Part shown: in pieces, positions 25,753 to 35,067 of the stretch
Numbering within the stretch: position 1 is the stretch's first letter
Layout of the letters: the number at the start of each line of letters is the position of its first letter
Source of the DNA: JADJNW01 sp964526645
GTDB taxonomy: Bacteria > Bacteroidota > Bacteroidia > Chitinophagales > Saprospiraceae
Reading direction: 5' to 3'
Length of the DNA: 64,000 bases
Assembly: GCA_964526645.1 (NCBI GenBank)
Contig: CAZGJN010000010.1
Span: 33,339-97,338 of the forward strand
Program-made: the position numbers and the translations under genes
Notes under the pieces: model-generated
What the model was told of the DNA's origin: nothing
Seen by the model: the letters and a program-made list of their open reading frames with translations, nothing else
The model's database searches: none

Positions 25753-27111
25753 TCAATTGCAACCCAAATCTTGCTTGGATTTTGGATCGTTATTGGGCAT
25801 GCAATTGCCGGATAATACTTCTGCCGGTTTGTATCGAGTCATATCGGGGTCGTACAAGCCGTGTTTGAGGAATTCAACCAGATCATCTATTTCTTTTTCC
25901 GTCAAATTTAAAGGATAAAGCAAGGGTGTGATCTGGCTGGCAGGCACATTGGGGTTTTCGGGCACAGCAGCATTGAAATACTCCACCACCTCGCGCAGCG
26001 AGCGCTTGCTGGCGCCATGGAAGTAAAAACCAATGTCTTTCATATTGTAAAGCTGTGGCACTTTATATTTGTGCATATCTTCCGGTCTTTTGGTGAAACC
26101 ACCACGACCAAAATTTCGGGCATCCTCCGGGCTTGTGCGAAATACTTCGTAGTTACTTTGATATAGATTATTGACACCCAGCGCATAAAAGCGATGCGGA
26201 AAAGCATTTAAAGACGGGCTATTGTGGCAATTAACACATCCCGCTTTGCCAAAGAAAAGCAAGGCACCTTCTTTTTGCTGGTCCGTCATAGCATTCTTGT
26301 CCCCTTTCAACCAAAGCTGAAAAGGTGCGCGGTTGGTCAGAATCGTACGGAAATAAGCCGCGATAGCAAAACCGGCGGTCTGGCGGCTATAGCGATCTTT
26401 TTCAGGAATATCAGGAAAAGCTTCATCAAACATTTTTGTATAGCCTAATGAGTCAGTTACGGCTTTGTTCACAACCTGGCGGTGCACCACCAGCGCGCGC
26501 TCATTGTTTGCTTCCAGCCCCTGTAAGCCTTTGAAGTTGATTTGTACCAGCGTATCCTGATTCCAGGCGGATTCTGTCCCTTCGTTCACACTAAAGGAAC
26601 CAAAATTGCCAGCCCACAAGGCATTAGTCACATAGGTTGTATTGATTACTGGCAGCGGTCTTGCGCCCTGCGCATCTACCTCGTCTCCAGAGTATTCCGA
26701 ATTTTTAAAACGCCCTTCACCACTATTGCCAAAACCCACTGCACCATCGGCAATACCCTGGAAGCGCCCTGCAGTGAAAGACCGTTCGGGAACGTGGCAG
26801 CTCGCGCAAGAGTATGCTCCTTTGGAGGAGGCGCGTTTGTTCTCTAAAGCGAGGCCAGTTTCAAAAAAAAGCATTTTGCCCAAAGCTACCTTCGCTGCAG
26901 TAACAGGGTTTTTGGGGTCCTGATTCGGTAGCGACGCGTAGTCGTCACTCTCTGGCAATATGTATCCTTGATAAGAACCCGTGCTCGATGTGAGGTTTAG
27001 CGCATTTTCCAATGCTCCATCTAAGTTAACCCCGGATAACGCGTCGTGCTGGCAGGAAAGGATATACCCAACACCTATCAGTGCAAAAAAAATCGTAAAA
27101 GCTCTCTTCAT
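25753..27111 (-). CDS. Di-heme cytochrome c peroxidase / MauG family lipoprotein
   Basis: 452 residues with lipobox ILSC. Two heme-binding motifs are visible: CASCH (after SSKGAYSCASC) and CVNCH (in FGKAGCVNCHNSP). VALGKMLFFETGLAL and GHGASKRSL-like KRSLREVVEYFN are characteristic of the bacterial di-heme peroxidase/MauG family, which reduces peroxide or oxidises protein or small-molecule substrates in the periplasm. The lipoprotein form would hold it at a membrane. It faces the cytochrome/YceI operon across a shared terminator, so the two may belong to one redox module. Confidence 0.92.
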   Translation of the reverse strand: MKRAFTIFFALIGVGYILSCQHDALSGVNLDGALENALNLTSSTGSYQGYILPESDDYASLPNQDPKNPVTAAKVALGKMLFFETGLALENKRASSKGAYSCASCHVPERSFTAGRFQGIADGAVGFGNSGEGRFKNSEYSGDEVDAQGARPLPVINTTYVTNALWAGNFGSFSVNEGTESAWNQDTLVQINFKGLQGLEANNERALVVHRQVVNKAVTDSLGYTKMFDEAFPDIPEKDRYSRQTAGFAIAAYFRTILTNRAPFQLWLKGDKNAMTDQQKEGALLFFGKAGCVNCHNSPSLNAFPHRFYALGVNNLYQSNYEVFRTSPEDARNFGRGGFTKRPEDMHKYKVPQLYNMKDIGFYFHGASKRSLREVVEYFNAAVPENPNVPASQITPLLYPLNLTEKEIDDLVEFLKHGLYDPDMTRYKPAEVLSGNCMPNNDPKSKQDLGCN

Positions 27112-27477
27112 AAAAAATGTTTTTTGTCATGAGATAATTTATAGATATAGATTGTTCTATGGTAAAAAATTGATTTTCAATGATTTATTTTATTGTGCAA
27201 ATCAAATAAGCAGCTATTCCAGGTGGAACAAACGCGAACAAATTTTAATAAGGGGAATAAAATTGGTATGAAAAGTAGCTCTTTGTAAAGCTCAGTATTG
27301 TCAAGCAAAATGTGTGAAATACGCAGGGGGAGCAAGACACGCGCAAAAGTAGTTTTTTCTGAGATAAAATGCAAGGAGAAATGTTTTTGTATTGGCTGTT
27401 ATTCGCGTAAGTGGTTTTTAATCAATAATTTGCGTCAAGGAATTTTTTTAAATTTTTAGCAAAACCGTACCTTGCAA
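27112..27477. other. Intergenic region without recognised gene
   Basis: AT-rich sequence between the start of the di-heme gene and the terminator of the sulfur operon. It should contain the promoter for the di-heme gene, but I find no clear TTG/TAnnTTTG pair. The only regular element is a 12-bp palindrome, TTCCA-GG-TGGAA, at 27217-27228. Confidence 0.5.
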
Positions 27478-27514
27478 ACAAAAAAGCTTCGGGAACCTCA
27501 CAGATTCCCGAAGC
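27478..27514 (-). terminator. Terminator of the sulfur operon
   Basis: GCTTCGGGAA (27486-27495) pairs with TTCCCGAAGC (27505-27514), and on the minus strand it is followed by TTTTTTGTTTG. It lies 31 bp beyond the rhodanese gene that ends the operon. Confidence 0.85.
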
Positions 27515-27545
27515 CTGAAGCCATTCTTTTTTATAGCAAATTCTT

Positions 27546-27881
27546 TTATACGCTGATGATCCCGCCCGCCATATTGTAGAGCTTTGTGAACCCTTGTTTC
27601 GCCATGATGTTGCAGGCTTGCCCGCTGCGGTTTCCACTACGGCAATAAACAAAGTACGATTTGTCCTTATCCAGCTTTGCGATAGCGGATGTAAAACCAG
27701 GATTAAAAATATTGATATTCAATGCTCCATTTATTTTTTCAGCAGCAAATTCCGCTGGAGTGCGCACATCGAGTAGCACAGCATCTGGTGTCTCTTTGAA
27801 TAGTTTTAGAAAAGCTGCTGCATCTAAGTCTTGGTAATTTTTTTCAGCAGTACCAAACAATGCTTTAAATACATTCATCAT
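27546..27881 (-). CDS. Single-domain rhodanese (sulfurtransferase)
   Basis: 111 residues forming one rhodanese domain: AVLLDVRTPAEFAAEKINGA near the start and the active-site loop YCRSGNRSGQA with the catalytic Cys. GFTKLYNMAGGI closes the domain. Rhodaneses carry sulfane sulfur as a Cys persulfide between donors and acceptors. It is the last gene of a four-gene operon with two YeeE-type transporters and a persulfide dioxygenase-like protein, so it probably handles the persulfide these import or oxidise. There is no signal peptide. Confidence 0.93.
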   Translation of the reverse strand: MMNVFKALFGTAEKNYQDLDAAAFLKLFKETPDAVLLDVRTPAEFAAEKINGALNINIFNPGFTSAIAKLDKDKSYFVYCRSGNRSGQACNIMAKQGFTKLYNMAGGIISV

Positions 27882-27965
27882 AGTTTATCATTTATAATTT
27901 TTATGACCAATTGCAAAGTTGCGAAAAAAGGATACATTCCATCTGTGATCTATATTACAAAGTGA

Positions 27966-28490
27966 TTAATGTGGCAGCTTTTCTCTGAAAAATCCATAGA
28001 CCCAAGTGCCCGCTATGGCGCTCAAAAGGGTAATGATAATGACGAGCGCTCCTGTGCCGATTTGCGCAAACAAAGGACCTGGACAAGCGCCTGTAATTGC
28101 CCATCCCAAGCCAAAAATCAAACCACCTATGATCTGCCCTTTGTTGAATTCTTTTTTGCTAAAAACAACGGGCTCTCCTGTTATTGTCTTGATTTTGAAT
28201 ACTTTGATTAGCCACACAGAAATTGCTCCTACGGCTACGGCTGTACCAATCACACCATACATGTGGAAGGATTGTAAGCGGAACATTTCTTGGATGCGAA
28301 ACCAGGATATGATTTCTGCTTTTACCATTACAATCCCAAAAACAATGCCTACTGCTGCATATTTTAAATAAGCGAACCAACTTTCCTGTTGTTCGCTGTC
28401 GTTGACGCAGATACTATCCAAGCTCCGATTATCATATTCTGATTGTCCAACGGCAGGAGTATCTCGCTGTATATTTACATTTTCTATCAT
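27966..28490 (-). CDS. YeeE/YedE-type sulfur transporter, half protein (DUF6691-like)
   Basis: 174 residues with about four membrane helices (around 45-62, 80-100, 120-140 and 150-168) after a polar N-terminal segment of about 40 residues. The motif AITGACPGPLFAQIG is the Cys-containing pore loop of the YeeE/TsuA thiosulfate transporter family. It pairs with the next gene (28505-29077), which carries the other half. Split YeeE/YedE pairs are common beside persulfide dioxygenase genes in Bacteroidota. The complex would bring thiosulfate or another sulfane compound through the inner membrane. Confidence 0.88.
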   Translation of the reverse strand: MIENVNIQRDTPAVGQSEYDNRSLDSICVNDSEQQESWFAYLKYAAVGIVFGIVMVKAEIISWFRIQEMFRLQSFHMYGVIGTAVAVGAISVWLIKVFKIKTITGEPVVFSKKEFNKGQIIGGLIFGLGWAITGACPGPLFAQIGTGALVIIITLLSAIAGTWVYGFFREKLPH

Positions 28491-28504
28491 TGTAATGTTT
28501 TTTT

Positions 28505-29077
28505 TTAAAGATTTAGTAAAAACGGTACAATTAAGTTGGCAGAAATAAAGCCCCCAATCATAAAAAAGATAGTCGCAATAAGAGAAGGAAGCTGTAAATT
28601 GCTCAACCCATTGATAGCGTGCCCACTGGTGCAGCCGCCTGCATAGCGCGTACCAAATCCTATTAGGAAACCACCCACGACAAAGAAAAATAAACCTTTG
28701 ATAGTAAGTAGATTGTCAAAATTGAATAGCTGGCTTGGCAGTAAAGTTGAATAATCTGTGATGCCTGCCTTTGACAAATCCGCTGCCAGCGCTGGGTGAA
28801 TCGCCATATCTGAAGGGGATTTCAGAAAATAAGTGGCTAAAAAAGCGCCAATAACAATCCCACCTGCAAAAAACCAATTCCAGATTTCTTTCTTCCAATT
28901 GTATTGAAAAAAAGGAATTTTACCAGGAAAACACGCAGCGCAAATATGCCGCAGATTGGATGAAATGCCAAAGTGTTTATTCCCTAAAAGCAGCAAAGCA
29001 GGTACCGTCAACCCAATCAAAACACCCGCCACCGCCCAGTGCCAGGGCTGGCTTATAAAATTTATTACATCATTCAT
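28505..29077 (-). CDS. YeeE/YedE-type sulfur transporter, half protein
   Basis: 190 residues with four to five membrane helices and the pore motif RYAGGCTSGHAINGLS, in which the Cys relays thiosulfate in characterised YeeE proteins. CAACFPGKIPFFQYNWKKEIW, read in part as HICAACFPGKIP, is another family Cys motif. It is encoded 14 bp upstream of the second half (27966-28490) and about 105 bp after the persulfide dioxygenase-like gene. Together they likely form a thiosulfate or sulfane importer. The exact substrate is not determined by sequence. Confidence 0.9.
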   Translation of the reverse strand: MNDVINFISQPWHWAVAGVLIGLTVPALLLLGNKHFGISSNLRHICAACFPGKIPFFQYNWKKEIWNWFFAGGIVIGAFLATYFLKSPSDMAIHPALAADLSKAGITDYSTLLPSQLFNFDNLLTIKGLFFFVVGGFLIGFGTRYAGGCTSGHAINGLSNLQLPSLIATIFFMIGGFISANLIVPFLLNL

Positions 29078-29182
29078 GTTACATCATTTTGTGCTAATAA
29101 AAATAGTTCGTTGTATTAAATTTTTAAATCAAAAATAGCTCAATGCTCAGAAATATGGCGGGTACAAAGAGCTTAGATTCCC

Positions 29183-30619
29183 TTATTTTGCTAAAGCATG
29201 TTGCTTGCGAATAGTACTCTGGCAGACATAGTCGGTCAGTTCATACAAACCACTTTCCTGTATCGCTTTGAATCCGCCAGCTACATTTACCACTTTTTCA
29301 AATCCGCGTGCTTTGAGAATAGATGCCATAATCATGGAGCGATACCCGCCCGCGCAGTGAATGAAATAAGTCGCTTCTTTATCCATTTCATTCACAAAAT
29401 CATTGATATAATCCAAGGGGTAATTTCCTACATCTTTGATATGTTCGGCGGCATATTCGCTATGGCGGCGTACATCCCATACTGATTGGGGTCCAAATTG
29501 CTTCATTTTTTGGGCCAATTCGGCTGCCGAAATAGATAAGATGCCATCCGTTTCTTTATTAGCTTGTAACCAGTGCTCGAATCCACCTTCCAAATAGCCC
29601 ACCACCTGATCAAATCCAACCCGCGATAAGCGAGTGATGGCTTCTTCTTCTTGACAGATGGGTGTGACCAATGCAATCGGTTGATTCACATCCATGATCA
29701 ATGCTCCTACCCAGGGCGCAAATTGCCCATCCAAACCGATATTAATGGAATTAGGAATAAACCCCCTTGCGAATTCCTCCGCCTTGCGCACATCCAGCAC
29801 CAGCGCACCCGTAGCGTTTACTGCTTCTTCAAATGCAGCAGGGGAGAGGGCTTGCGCTGCCCGCTTGATAACAGTTTCCAAGCTCTCATAGCCTTGTTTG
29901 TTCAGTTTTACGTTCAGTGGAAAATATTGTGGCGGTGCCAGCAACCCATCCGTTACCTCTTTGATAAATTCTGCTTTGGTCATATCCGCCCGCAAGGCGT
30001 AATTTAGTTGCTTTTGGATACCAATGGTGGAAGTTGTCTCCTTCGACATGTTTTTGCCACAAGCGGAACCCGCGCCATGCGCCGGATAAACGATCACTTC
30101 GTCGGGGAGCGTCATAATTTTACTACGCAAACTATCGTATAAGAAACCTGCCAGGTCATCCATTGTCAAATCTGACTTTTGAGCTAAGTCTGGGCGACCC
30201 ACATCGCCTATGAATAAGGTATCTCCAGTGAAAATAGAGTGCGCCTTGCCCGATTCATCTTTTAGCAGGTAGCAGGTACTTTCCATCGTGTGCCCTGGCG
30301 TATGCAATACCTGTATGGTCAGCTTCCCAACTTTAAATACTTCGCCATCTTTTGCGATATAAGCTTTAAAACCCGTTTGGGCATTTGGTCCGTACACGAT
30401 TGGCGCACCTGTTTTTTTCGACAAATCCAGGTGCCCTGATACAAAATCTGCATGGAAGTGGGTTTCAAAAACATACTTGATTTGAGCTTGGCTTTTGGCA
30501 GCCCGGTCTAAGTAAGGTTGTACTTCGCGCAATGGATCAATAACAACGGCTTCGCCCTCGCTTTCAATGTAGTAAGCACCCTGCGCAAGGCAGCCGGTAT
30601 AGATTTGTTCTATGTGCAT
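29183..30619 (-). CDS. Persulfide dioxygenase-like MBL protein fused to two rhodanese domains
   Basis: 478 residues. The N-terminal metallo-beta-lactamase domain (1-235) has ETHFHADFVSGH (H54, H56, D58, H63), HTPGHTME (H110), FTGDTLFIGDVGRPD (D133) and YPAHGAGS (H181), as in ETHE1/PDO enzymes that oxidise glutathione persulfide to sulfite with an iron centre. The first rhodanese domain (about 255-350) is degenerate in its active loop (TPICQEEEA). The second (about 370-465) has HCAGGYRS with catalytic Cys432. It opens a minus-strand operon with two sulfur transporters and a rhodanese, forming a sulfane-sulfur oxidation or detoxification unit. Confidence 0.94.
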   Translation of the reverse strand: MHIEQIYTGCLAQGAYYIESEGEAVVIDPLREVQPYLDRAAKSQAQIKYVFETHFHADFVSGHLDLSKKTGAPIVYGPNAQTGFKAYIAKDGEVFKVGKLTIQVLHTPGHTMESTCYLLKDESGKAHSIFTGDTLFIGDVGRPDLAQKSDLTMDDLAGFLYDSLRSKIMTLPDEVIVYPAHGAGSACGKNMSKETTSTIGIQKQLNYALRADMTKAEFIKEVTDGLLAPPQYFPLNVKLNKQGYESLETVIKRAAQALSPAAFEEAVNATGALVLDVRKAEEFARGFIPNSINIGLDGQFAPWVGALIMDVNQPIALVTPICQEEEAITRLSRVGFDQVVGYLEGGFEHWLQANKETDGILSISAAELAQKMKQFGPQSVWDVRRHSEYAAEHIKDVGNYPLDYINDFVNEMDKEATYFIHCAGGYRSMIMASILKARGFEKVVNVAGGFKAIQESGLYELTDYVCQSTIRKQHALAK

Positions 30620-30893
30620 GATTTTCTCAGATTTTTAAAAAATTACTCAATTGGATATTCGATCCACAAAATTCAGGGATATCACCTTCTGCATTTGTAA
30701 TACTAATCACTTTAAGTTATTTTTTTGGGATTGTTTTTTGTAAAAAATTGAAAACCAAAAATTTGCTGACAAAAATATTTTTACAAAAACGGGCTTCACT
30801 CCTCTTGAATCGAAATGTTCAACTGCTGGGTGCACATTGGTAATTCAAGTTACAAATTTGGTATTATACAACAGAAATAGCCCTTTGGTTTGG

Positions 30894-31994
30894 TTATAGT
30901 ATTTTTTCCAGATCAACGTAATCCTTGATCATCTGGATAGCGCGTTCGGCTTTCCAGAGGGTACGCAGATGGATTTTTACTTCTATCCTGCTGATTTTCA
31001 GGGCAGTACCATAAGTATCGAGGGTGGTGGACACCACTGGGATATGATGCTTTTCGATATAGTCTTTTCGGGTGAAATTTTCTAAAAATTCAGGCAGGAA
31101 ATTTCCTTCGCCATTCACGATGATACCTGCCAACGGCGAGCCTTGCAGGTGCTGTTCGTTCGTCATAGACTCTATTGCTTCGATGGCATAATCAATTCTT
31201 TTGTTGTGCACGATAAGCAGCAGGCGATTGAAATCCTCTATCTCTCGGCGCTCCGCTAATGCCCCCGAAACGATATTTTCTACCCAATTATCCAAATGCT
31301 CTTCGTTGAACACCGTTCTGCCATTGATAGCTTGCCGGATAGTATCCATGATCGGAAAGGTGAGGTTTTTGTCGAACGGAAGGATGCCCAACAGAGGAAC
31401 GCCCATTTCCTGTAATTTGATTCCCACATAATGCCGCACCTTATCCATTTTATCAGGGAGCACTTTGTTAAGAATAACACCCGCAATCGGTACTTCGCGT
31501 TCGCGGAACAGCGCCAGTTTTACGTTCAGATCATCAATCGTACTGCCAATACCGCCCTCCACTACCATGAGGGCACGCGCCCCCAGTAGTTTTGCGACAT
31601 CGGCGTTGGATAAATCCACCACGCTACCCACACCGGGATGCCCCGTACCTTCATACACCACAATTTCGTTTTCACTTTGCAAAATATGAGAAGCATTCAA
31701 AACCTGATCCCGAAAATGGAATCCGGCGGGGTTGTCCAAATAGGCAGTAGTAGCACCGCTACCGAGTATCACGGGGCTATGTTTTTCGGCAGAAAGCTCG
31801 AAGTTCATCATCCTGGCAAAAAGCAGGGCATCTTTATCTACTTTCAGGTCGCCTAAATCTACAAATTCCTGTCCGATGGGTTTGCAATATCCCACTTTGT
31901 ACCCTTTTTTGCGCAAAGCGGCATAAATGCCCAGGGTACAGGTCGTTTTGCCCACATGCTGGCTCGTAGCTGCTATATAGATTTTATCGGTCAT
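30894..31994 (-). CDS. BioD-like P-loop protein with DRTGG-like domain (phosphotransacetylase N-terminal-like)
   Basis: 366 residues. The first 200 form a dethiobiotin-synthetase-like NTPase: YIAATSQHVGKTTCTLG is the P-loop and VVYEGTGHPGVGSVVDLSN resembles the Mg/phosphate motif. A DRTGG-like regulatory domain follows (about 210-330; MPMDTIRQAINGR-type linker, then TNEQHLQGSPLAGIIVNGEG). This matches the N-terminal half of long phosphate acetyltransferases without the catalytic PTA domain. Stand-alone forms have no established reaction. It is followed upstream by aceK on the same strand with a 73-bp gap, suggesting a shared role near acetyl-CoA/TCA metabolism; that is inference. Confidence 0.82.
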   Translation of the reverse strand: MTDKIYIAATSQHVGKTTCTLGIYAALRKKGYKVGYCKPIGQEFVDLGDLKVDKDALLFARMMNFELSAEKHSPVILGSGATTAYLDNPAGFHFRDQVLNASHILQSENEIVVYEGTGHPGVGSVVDLSNADVAKLLGARALMVVEGGIGSTIDDLNVKLALFREREVPIAGVILNKVLPDKMDKVRHYVGIKLQEMGVPLLGILPFDKNLTFPIMDTIRQAINGRTVFNEEHLDNWVENIVSGALAERREIEDFNRLLLIVHNKRIDYAIEAIESMTNEQHLQGSPLAGIIVNGEGNFLPEFLENFTRKDYIEKHHIPVVSTTLDTYGTALKISRIEVKIHLRTLWKAERAIQMIKDYVDLEKIL

Positions 31995-32067
31995 ATATTT
32001 ATCAATGGATCATTTATGGCTGATTTTATACACCTGATTTCACTTTTCAAAAAAAGCTTATAACAAC

Positions 32068-33825
32068 TCAATCGGTGACCACCGTTTGGGTTTCCAATTT
32101 GGTATCGCTATGGCTGAAACGCAACTGTTGGCGATAAGGAAATACATCTACAATTTCGCCGCGGCGGAGCTTGGCTTGGGTATTTTGCCAAAACTCGACA
32201 TTGTACAAATCACCGTGCAACCTGAAAAAAATCTCTTTGATATCCCGCCTTCCAATAAGGAATTTGGGAAATTCTTCAGGGAAAATGTCATTAGAACCAA
32301 CTGAGAACCAGGGCTCAGCTGACATTTCATCCTCATAGTCTGGCGCAGGTGGAATTTTCCGAAAATTACAGTCCGTTAAAAAAACGATCTCGTCATAGTC
32401 ATAAAAAACGACGGTTTTGAGGCGTGTCACCCCGAAGTTTTTCAGCAGCATATCTCCTGGAAAGATATTGACCGCCGCCAATTGCTTGATCGCTTTGCCA
32501 TAATCGTCAATGACCTCTTCAGCTTCTTCCGCAGTGGCAGTTTCCAGGTATAAATTGAGCGGAATCATGCGTTTTTCGATGTACAAATGCTTGATTTCAA
32601 TCGTATGCTTGTTGAGTTTAACCTTAGAAGGCGCCTCTTTTAGCAGTTCCTCAATCAGGCTGGGGGCAAATCGCGTTGCTTCAATGACAAAATTTTCAAA
32701 CATGTGGCTGTCTGCCATCCGCCCTACGCGGTCGTGCAAGGATACCAACTCATATTTTTCCTTCACTTCCTGTTCGGTGACATTTTTTGGCGGCTGAAAT
32801 TCATCTTTGATTACTTTAAAAACCATGTTGTAGGATGGCAAGGTGAAAACGCTCATCACCATCCCTTTTATGCCCGGCGCGATGATAAACTGATCGTCGG
32901 ATTTGGCTAAGTGGCGCAGAAAATCTCGGTAAAGTACTGTTTTTCCGTGTTTTACAAAACCGATAGAATTGTACAATTCGCTCATGCTTTTGGCAGGGAG
33001 AATTGTCTGAAGAAAATCTACCATCTCGCTGGCAATATCCGTATCTACCATAAAATAGGAGCGATTGTAACTAAAAATGGAGCTTACGTCATTGAATTCA
33101 CATAGCAAAGCATCCACATAAATGCCTTTTTCTTCGTGCAAAAGCGGCACAACAAAAGGCTGGATTTTTTCATCCAAGCAAAGCCTGCCCACCAAGTAAG
33201 CGCCTTTATTTCTGAAAAAAATAGACTTGAGCATCTCGATACGGGCACTTCGCATAGTTTTTTGCTCCAGATCGAGCTTTCGATTGAGTGCTGCGGCTAA
33301 GTGGGCAATGTCGCGCTCCATATTTTCAAAAGGCGCATCGAAGGTATAACAGCTAAAAATTTGCCGGATGGTTGTTTCTATTGGTGTAGCAACAAAAAAA
33401 TTGTAAAAAATAGGCACCGTTGATTTGAATTCGCGATAAGTGCCAGTGGCGTGTACAAACATCAATTCCTCATCGGCGCTGAGCCCCTTGTGCGAGTGCC
33501 GGAAAACCGAATTATAGAATGTTTCGGCAATGTTGCGGGTATTAAAGTTGAGAATTTCATCCAGATACATCTGCTTGATACCACGCCAGAGCTCTCTGTC
33601 AGCAGCACGATCGCCCAGGAATGCCACTAATTTCTCCGTGGCAATGCCTACGGTGTCGCGGTAGAGGTTGAGCCGTTCTCTGGAGTCTGCCTGAATGCCG
33701 TGCCAGTCGCGGTTTTCAAAGCGAATGAGGGCTCTTTTTGTGATTCTTTTGAACTGATGATGGTATTGGATATACTCCCCCAGTATCAGATAAGCGGCAT
33801 CATAGGGCATCAGTTTTTCAAACAT
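32068..33825 (-). CDS. aceK: Isocitrate dehydrogenase kinase/phosphatase
   Basis: 585 residues from the ATG at 33825 (MFEKLMPYDA), close to the roughly 580 residues of E. coli AceK. The C-terminal kinase-like half carries IAPGIKGMVMSVFTLPSYN (nucleotide loop), VFKVIKDEF (Lys), GRMADSHMFENF and FYDYDEIVFLTDCNFRKIP, which align well with remembered AceK motifs. The enzyme phosphorylates and dephosphorylates isocitrate dehydrogenase, shifting carbon to the glyoxylate bypass. No aceA or aceB gene is in the window. AceK is best known in Proteobacteria, so its presence here is of interest. Confidence 0.95.
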   Translation of the reverse strand: MFEKLMPYDAAYLILGEYIQYHHQFKRITKRALIRFENRDWHGIQADSRERLNLYRDTVGIATEKLVAFLGDRAADRELWRGIKQMYLDEILNFNTRNIAETFYNSVFRHSHKGLSADEELMFVHATGTYREFKSTVPIFYNFFVATPIETTIRQIFSCYTFDAPFENMERDIAHLAAALNRKLDLEQKTMRSARIEMLKSIFFRNKGAYLVGRLCLDEKIQPFVVPLLHEEKGIYVDALLCEFNDVSSIFSYNRSYFMVDTDIASEMVDFLQTILPAKSMSELYNSIGFVKHGKTVLYRDFLRHLAKSDDQFIIAPGIKGMVMSVFTLPSYNMVFKVIKDEFQPPKNVTEQEVKEKYELVSLHDRVGRMADSHMFENFVIEATRFAPSLIEELLKEAPSKVKLNKHTIEIKHLYIEKRMIPLNLYLETATAEEAEEVIDDYGKAIKQLAAVNIFPGDMLLKNFGVTRLKTVVFYDYDEIVFLTDCNFRKIPPAPDYEDEMSAEPWFSVGSNDIFPEEFPKFLIGRRDIKEIFFRLHGDLYNVEFWQNTQAKLRRGEIVDVFPYRQQLRFSHSDTKLETQTVVTD

Positions 33826-33964
33826 AGTGCGTGCTTTTGCAGTAAAATGAGGTAAAATCAACGGCTTTATGAATTGCTAAAGATATACAAATGATGAGCG
33901 ATTTGAAAATTTTCTGTAGGGGAATAATCAGCCGCTGATCTAAGCCTTTGGAAGGATGTGCCCT

Positions 33965-34981
33965 TTATTTCATCGAATCAGGGGGAGATACAAAAATGCC
34001 CAGCCTGAAGAATAAGCCACTGGCAGGCGAAATTTGAAAAGTAGAGGCATCAGGCGAAGCAGCGCGAAACTGTGTGTCCAAATTGTGCTGGTAGCCGCCC
34101 TTGATATTCAACCAAACCCAGGGCACTAACTGCCGCTCCAGGCTCACTACGCCCATAATTTCAGAATGCGTGACGTAATAGGGGGAAGCCATGCCTGTTG
34201 TTCTGTTCGGAATATCAATGGCATAGTGCTGGTTATTAAATTCCGTACCGAACAGCAAAATATTTTTAGCGTTGATATTGTATCTGCCAAACATATACAC
34301 CGGGGGCACCGCTTCGATTCCCCATTTTTCATTAAAGTTTTTATTGATCATCACAAAAGGCAGCAGTAATTGCCGATGGAAATTGCGTGTGTACACCAAT
34401 CCTACACCCCACTCAAAATCCTCATTTTCTTTGATACCCAGCATGGCTGCTGCATTGTACAAAGCATAGCGCTGGTCGAAATTAATCCATTGCCTGTAAT
34501 CCCCATTGTACAATAAGCGAAATCGAGCGATGGTGTACATCTTCTCTGTAAGAGAACCCGTGAGATACAAACTAAAAGCGTTGCTTTTGAGGCGTTGGTT
34601 ATCCAGGCTGTTGAATGCTTCCTGAAAAGTGAAAAATGGCGCTATTTCCCCAAAGCGGTAGGTTTCTGGTGTGTAATAATAGCCCAGGAGCACTTTTAGA
34701 TTGGGGCGTAAAATCACTGGAACGCGTACTTTCAAAATAAAAGATTCAATAGAATTGACTTGGCTAACCGGCAGCCTGAATTGATCGCCTGGCTGGTGTA
34801 GGTTGCCGCCACTGTTGTAATTATAAGCAATGTCAATACCTCTAGATCGGGATTTGTTAAGGATGCCGGGCTGGCACAAATGCTTAGGTGCATCCGCTTC
34901 CTGAATGGGACTTATGCCAGCGTCTTGCCCCAAAAGGGGCAACACGATACACATCCCAATAAATGCCAAAAAAATTCTCAT
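33965..34981 (-). CDS. Outer-membrane beta-barrel protein, DUF6268-like
   Basis: 338 residues with a signal peptide ending at LLGQD. The remainder alternates short amphipathic strands with aromatic ends (LLGYYYTPETY, LRFLLYNGDYRQW-like RLLYNGDYRQW, GVGLVYTRNFHRQLLLPFV) and ends in GLFFRLGIFVS. It fits the DUF6268-type barrels of Bacteroidota, but I hold that family name loosely. Its role is unknown. It lies downstream of the PqqB-like gene on the same strand, 86 bp away. Confidence 0.72.
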   Translation of the reverse strand: MRIFLAFIGMCIVLPLLGQDAGISPIQEADAPKHLCQPGILNKSRSRGIDIAYNYNSGGNLHQPGDQFRLPVSQVNSIESFILKVRVPVILRPNLKVLLGYYYTPETYRFGEIAPFFTFQEAFNSLDNQRLKSNAFSLYLTGSLTEKMYTIARFRLLYNGDYRQWINFDQRYALYNAAAMLGIKENEDFEWGVGLVYTRNFHRQLLLPFVMINKNFNEKWGIEAVPPVYMFGRYNINAKNILLFGTEFNNQHYAIDIPNRTTGMASPYYVTHSEIMGVVSLERQLVPWVWLNIKGGYQHNLDTQFRAASPDASTFQISPASGLFFRLGIFVSPPDSMK

Positions 34982-35067
34982 ACTATCCGATTATGGCAAA
35001 AAAACTGAAAGGAGGCTCAAATTATTGTGATACCAAAAAACTAATACGTTTGAAAATGGATTAAGTT

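Noticed and set aside
27217..27228. Palindrome TTCCA-GG-TGGAA as an operator
   Set aside because: Only 12 bp, with no known regulator match and about 100 bp from the nearest start; too weak to list as a site.
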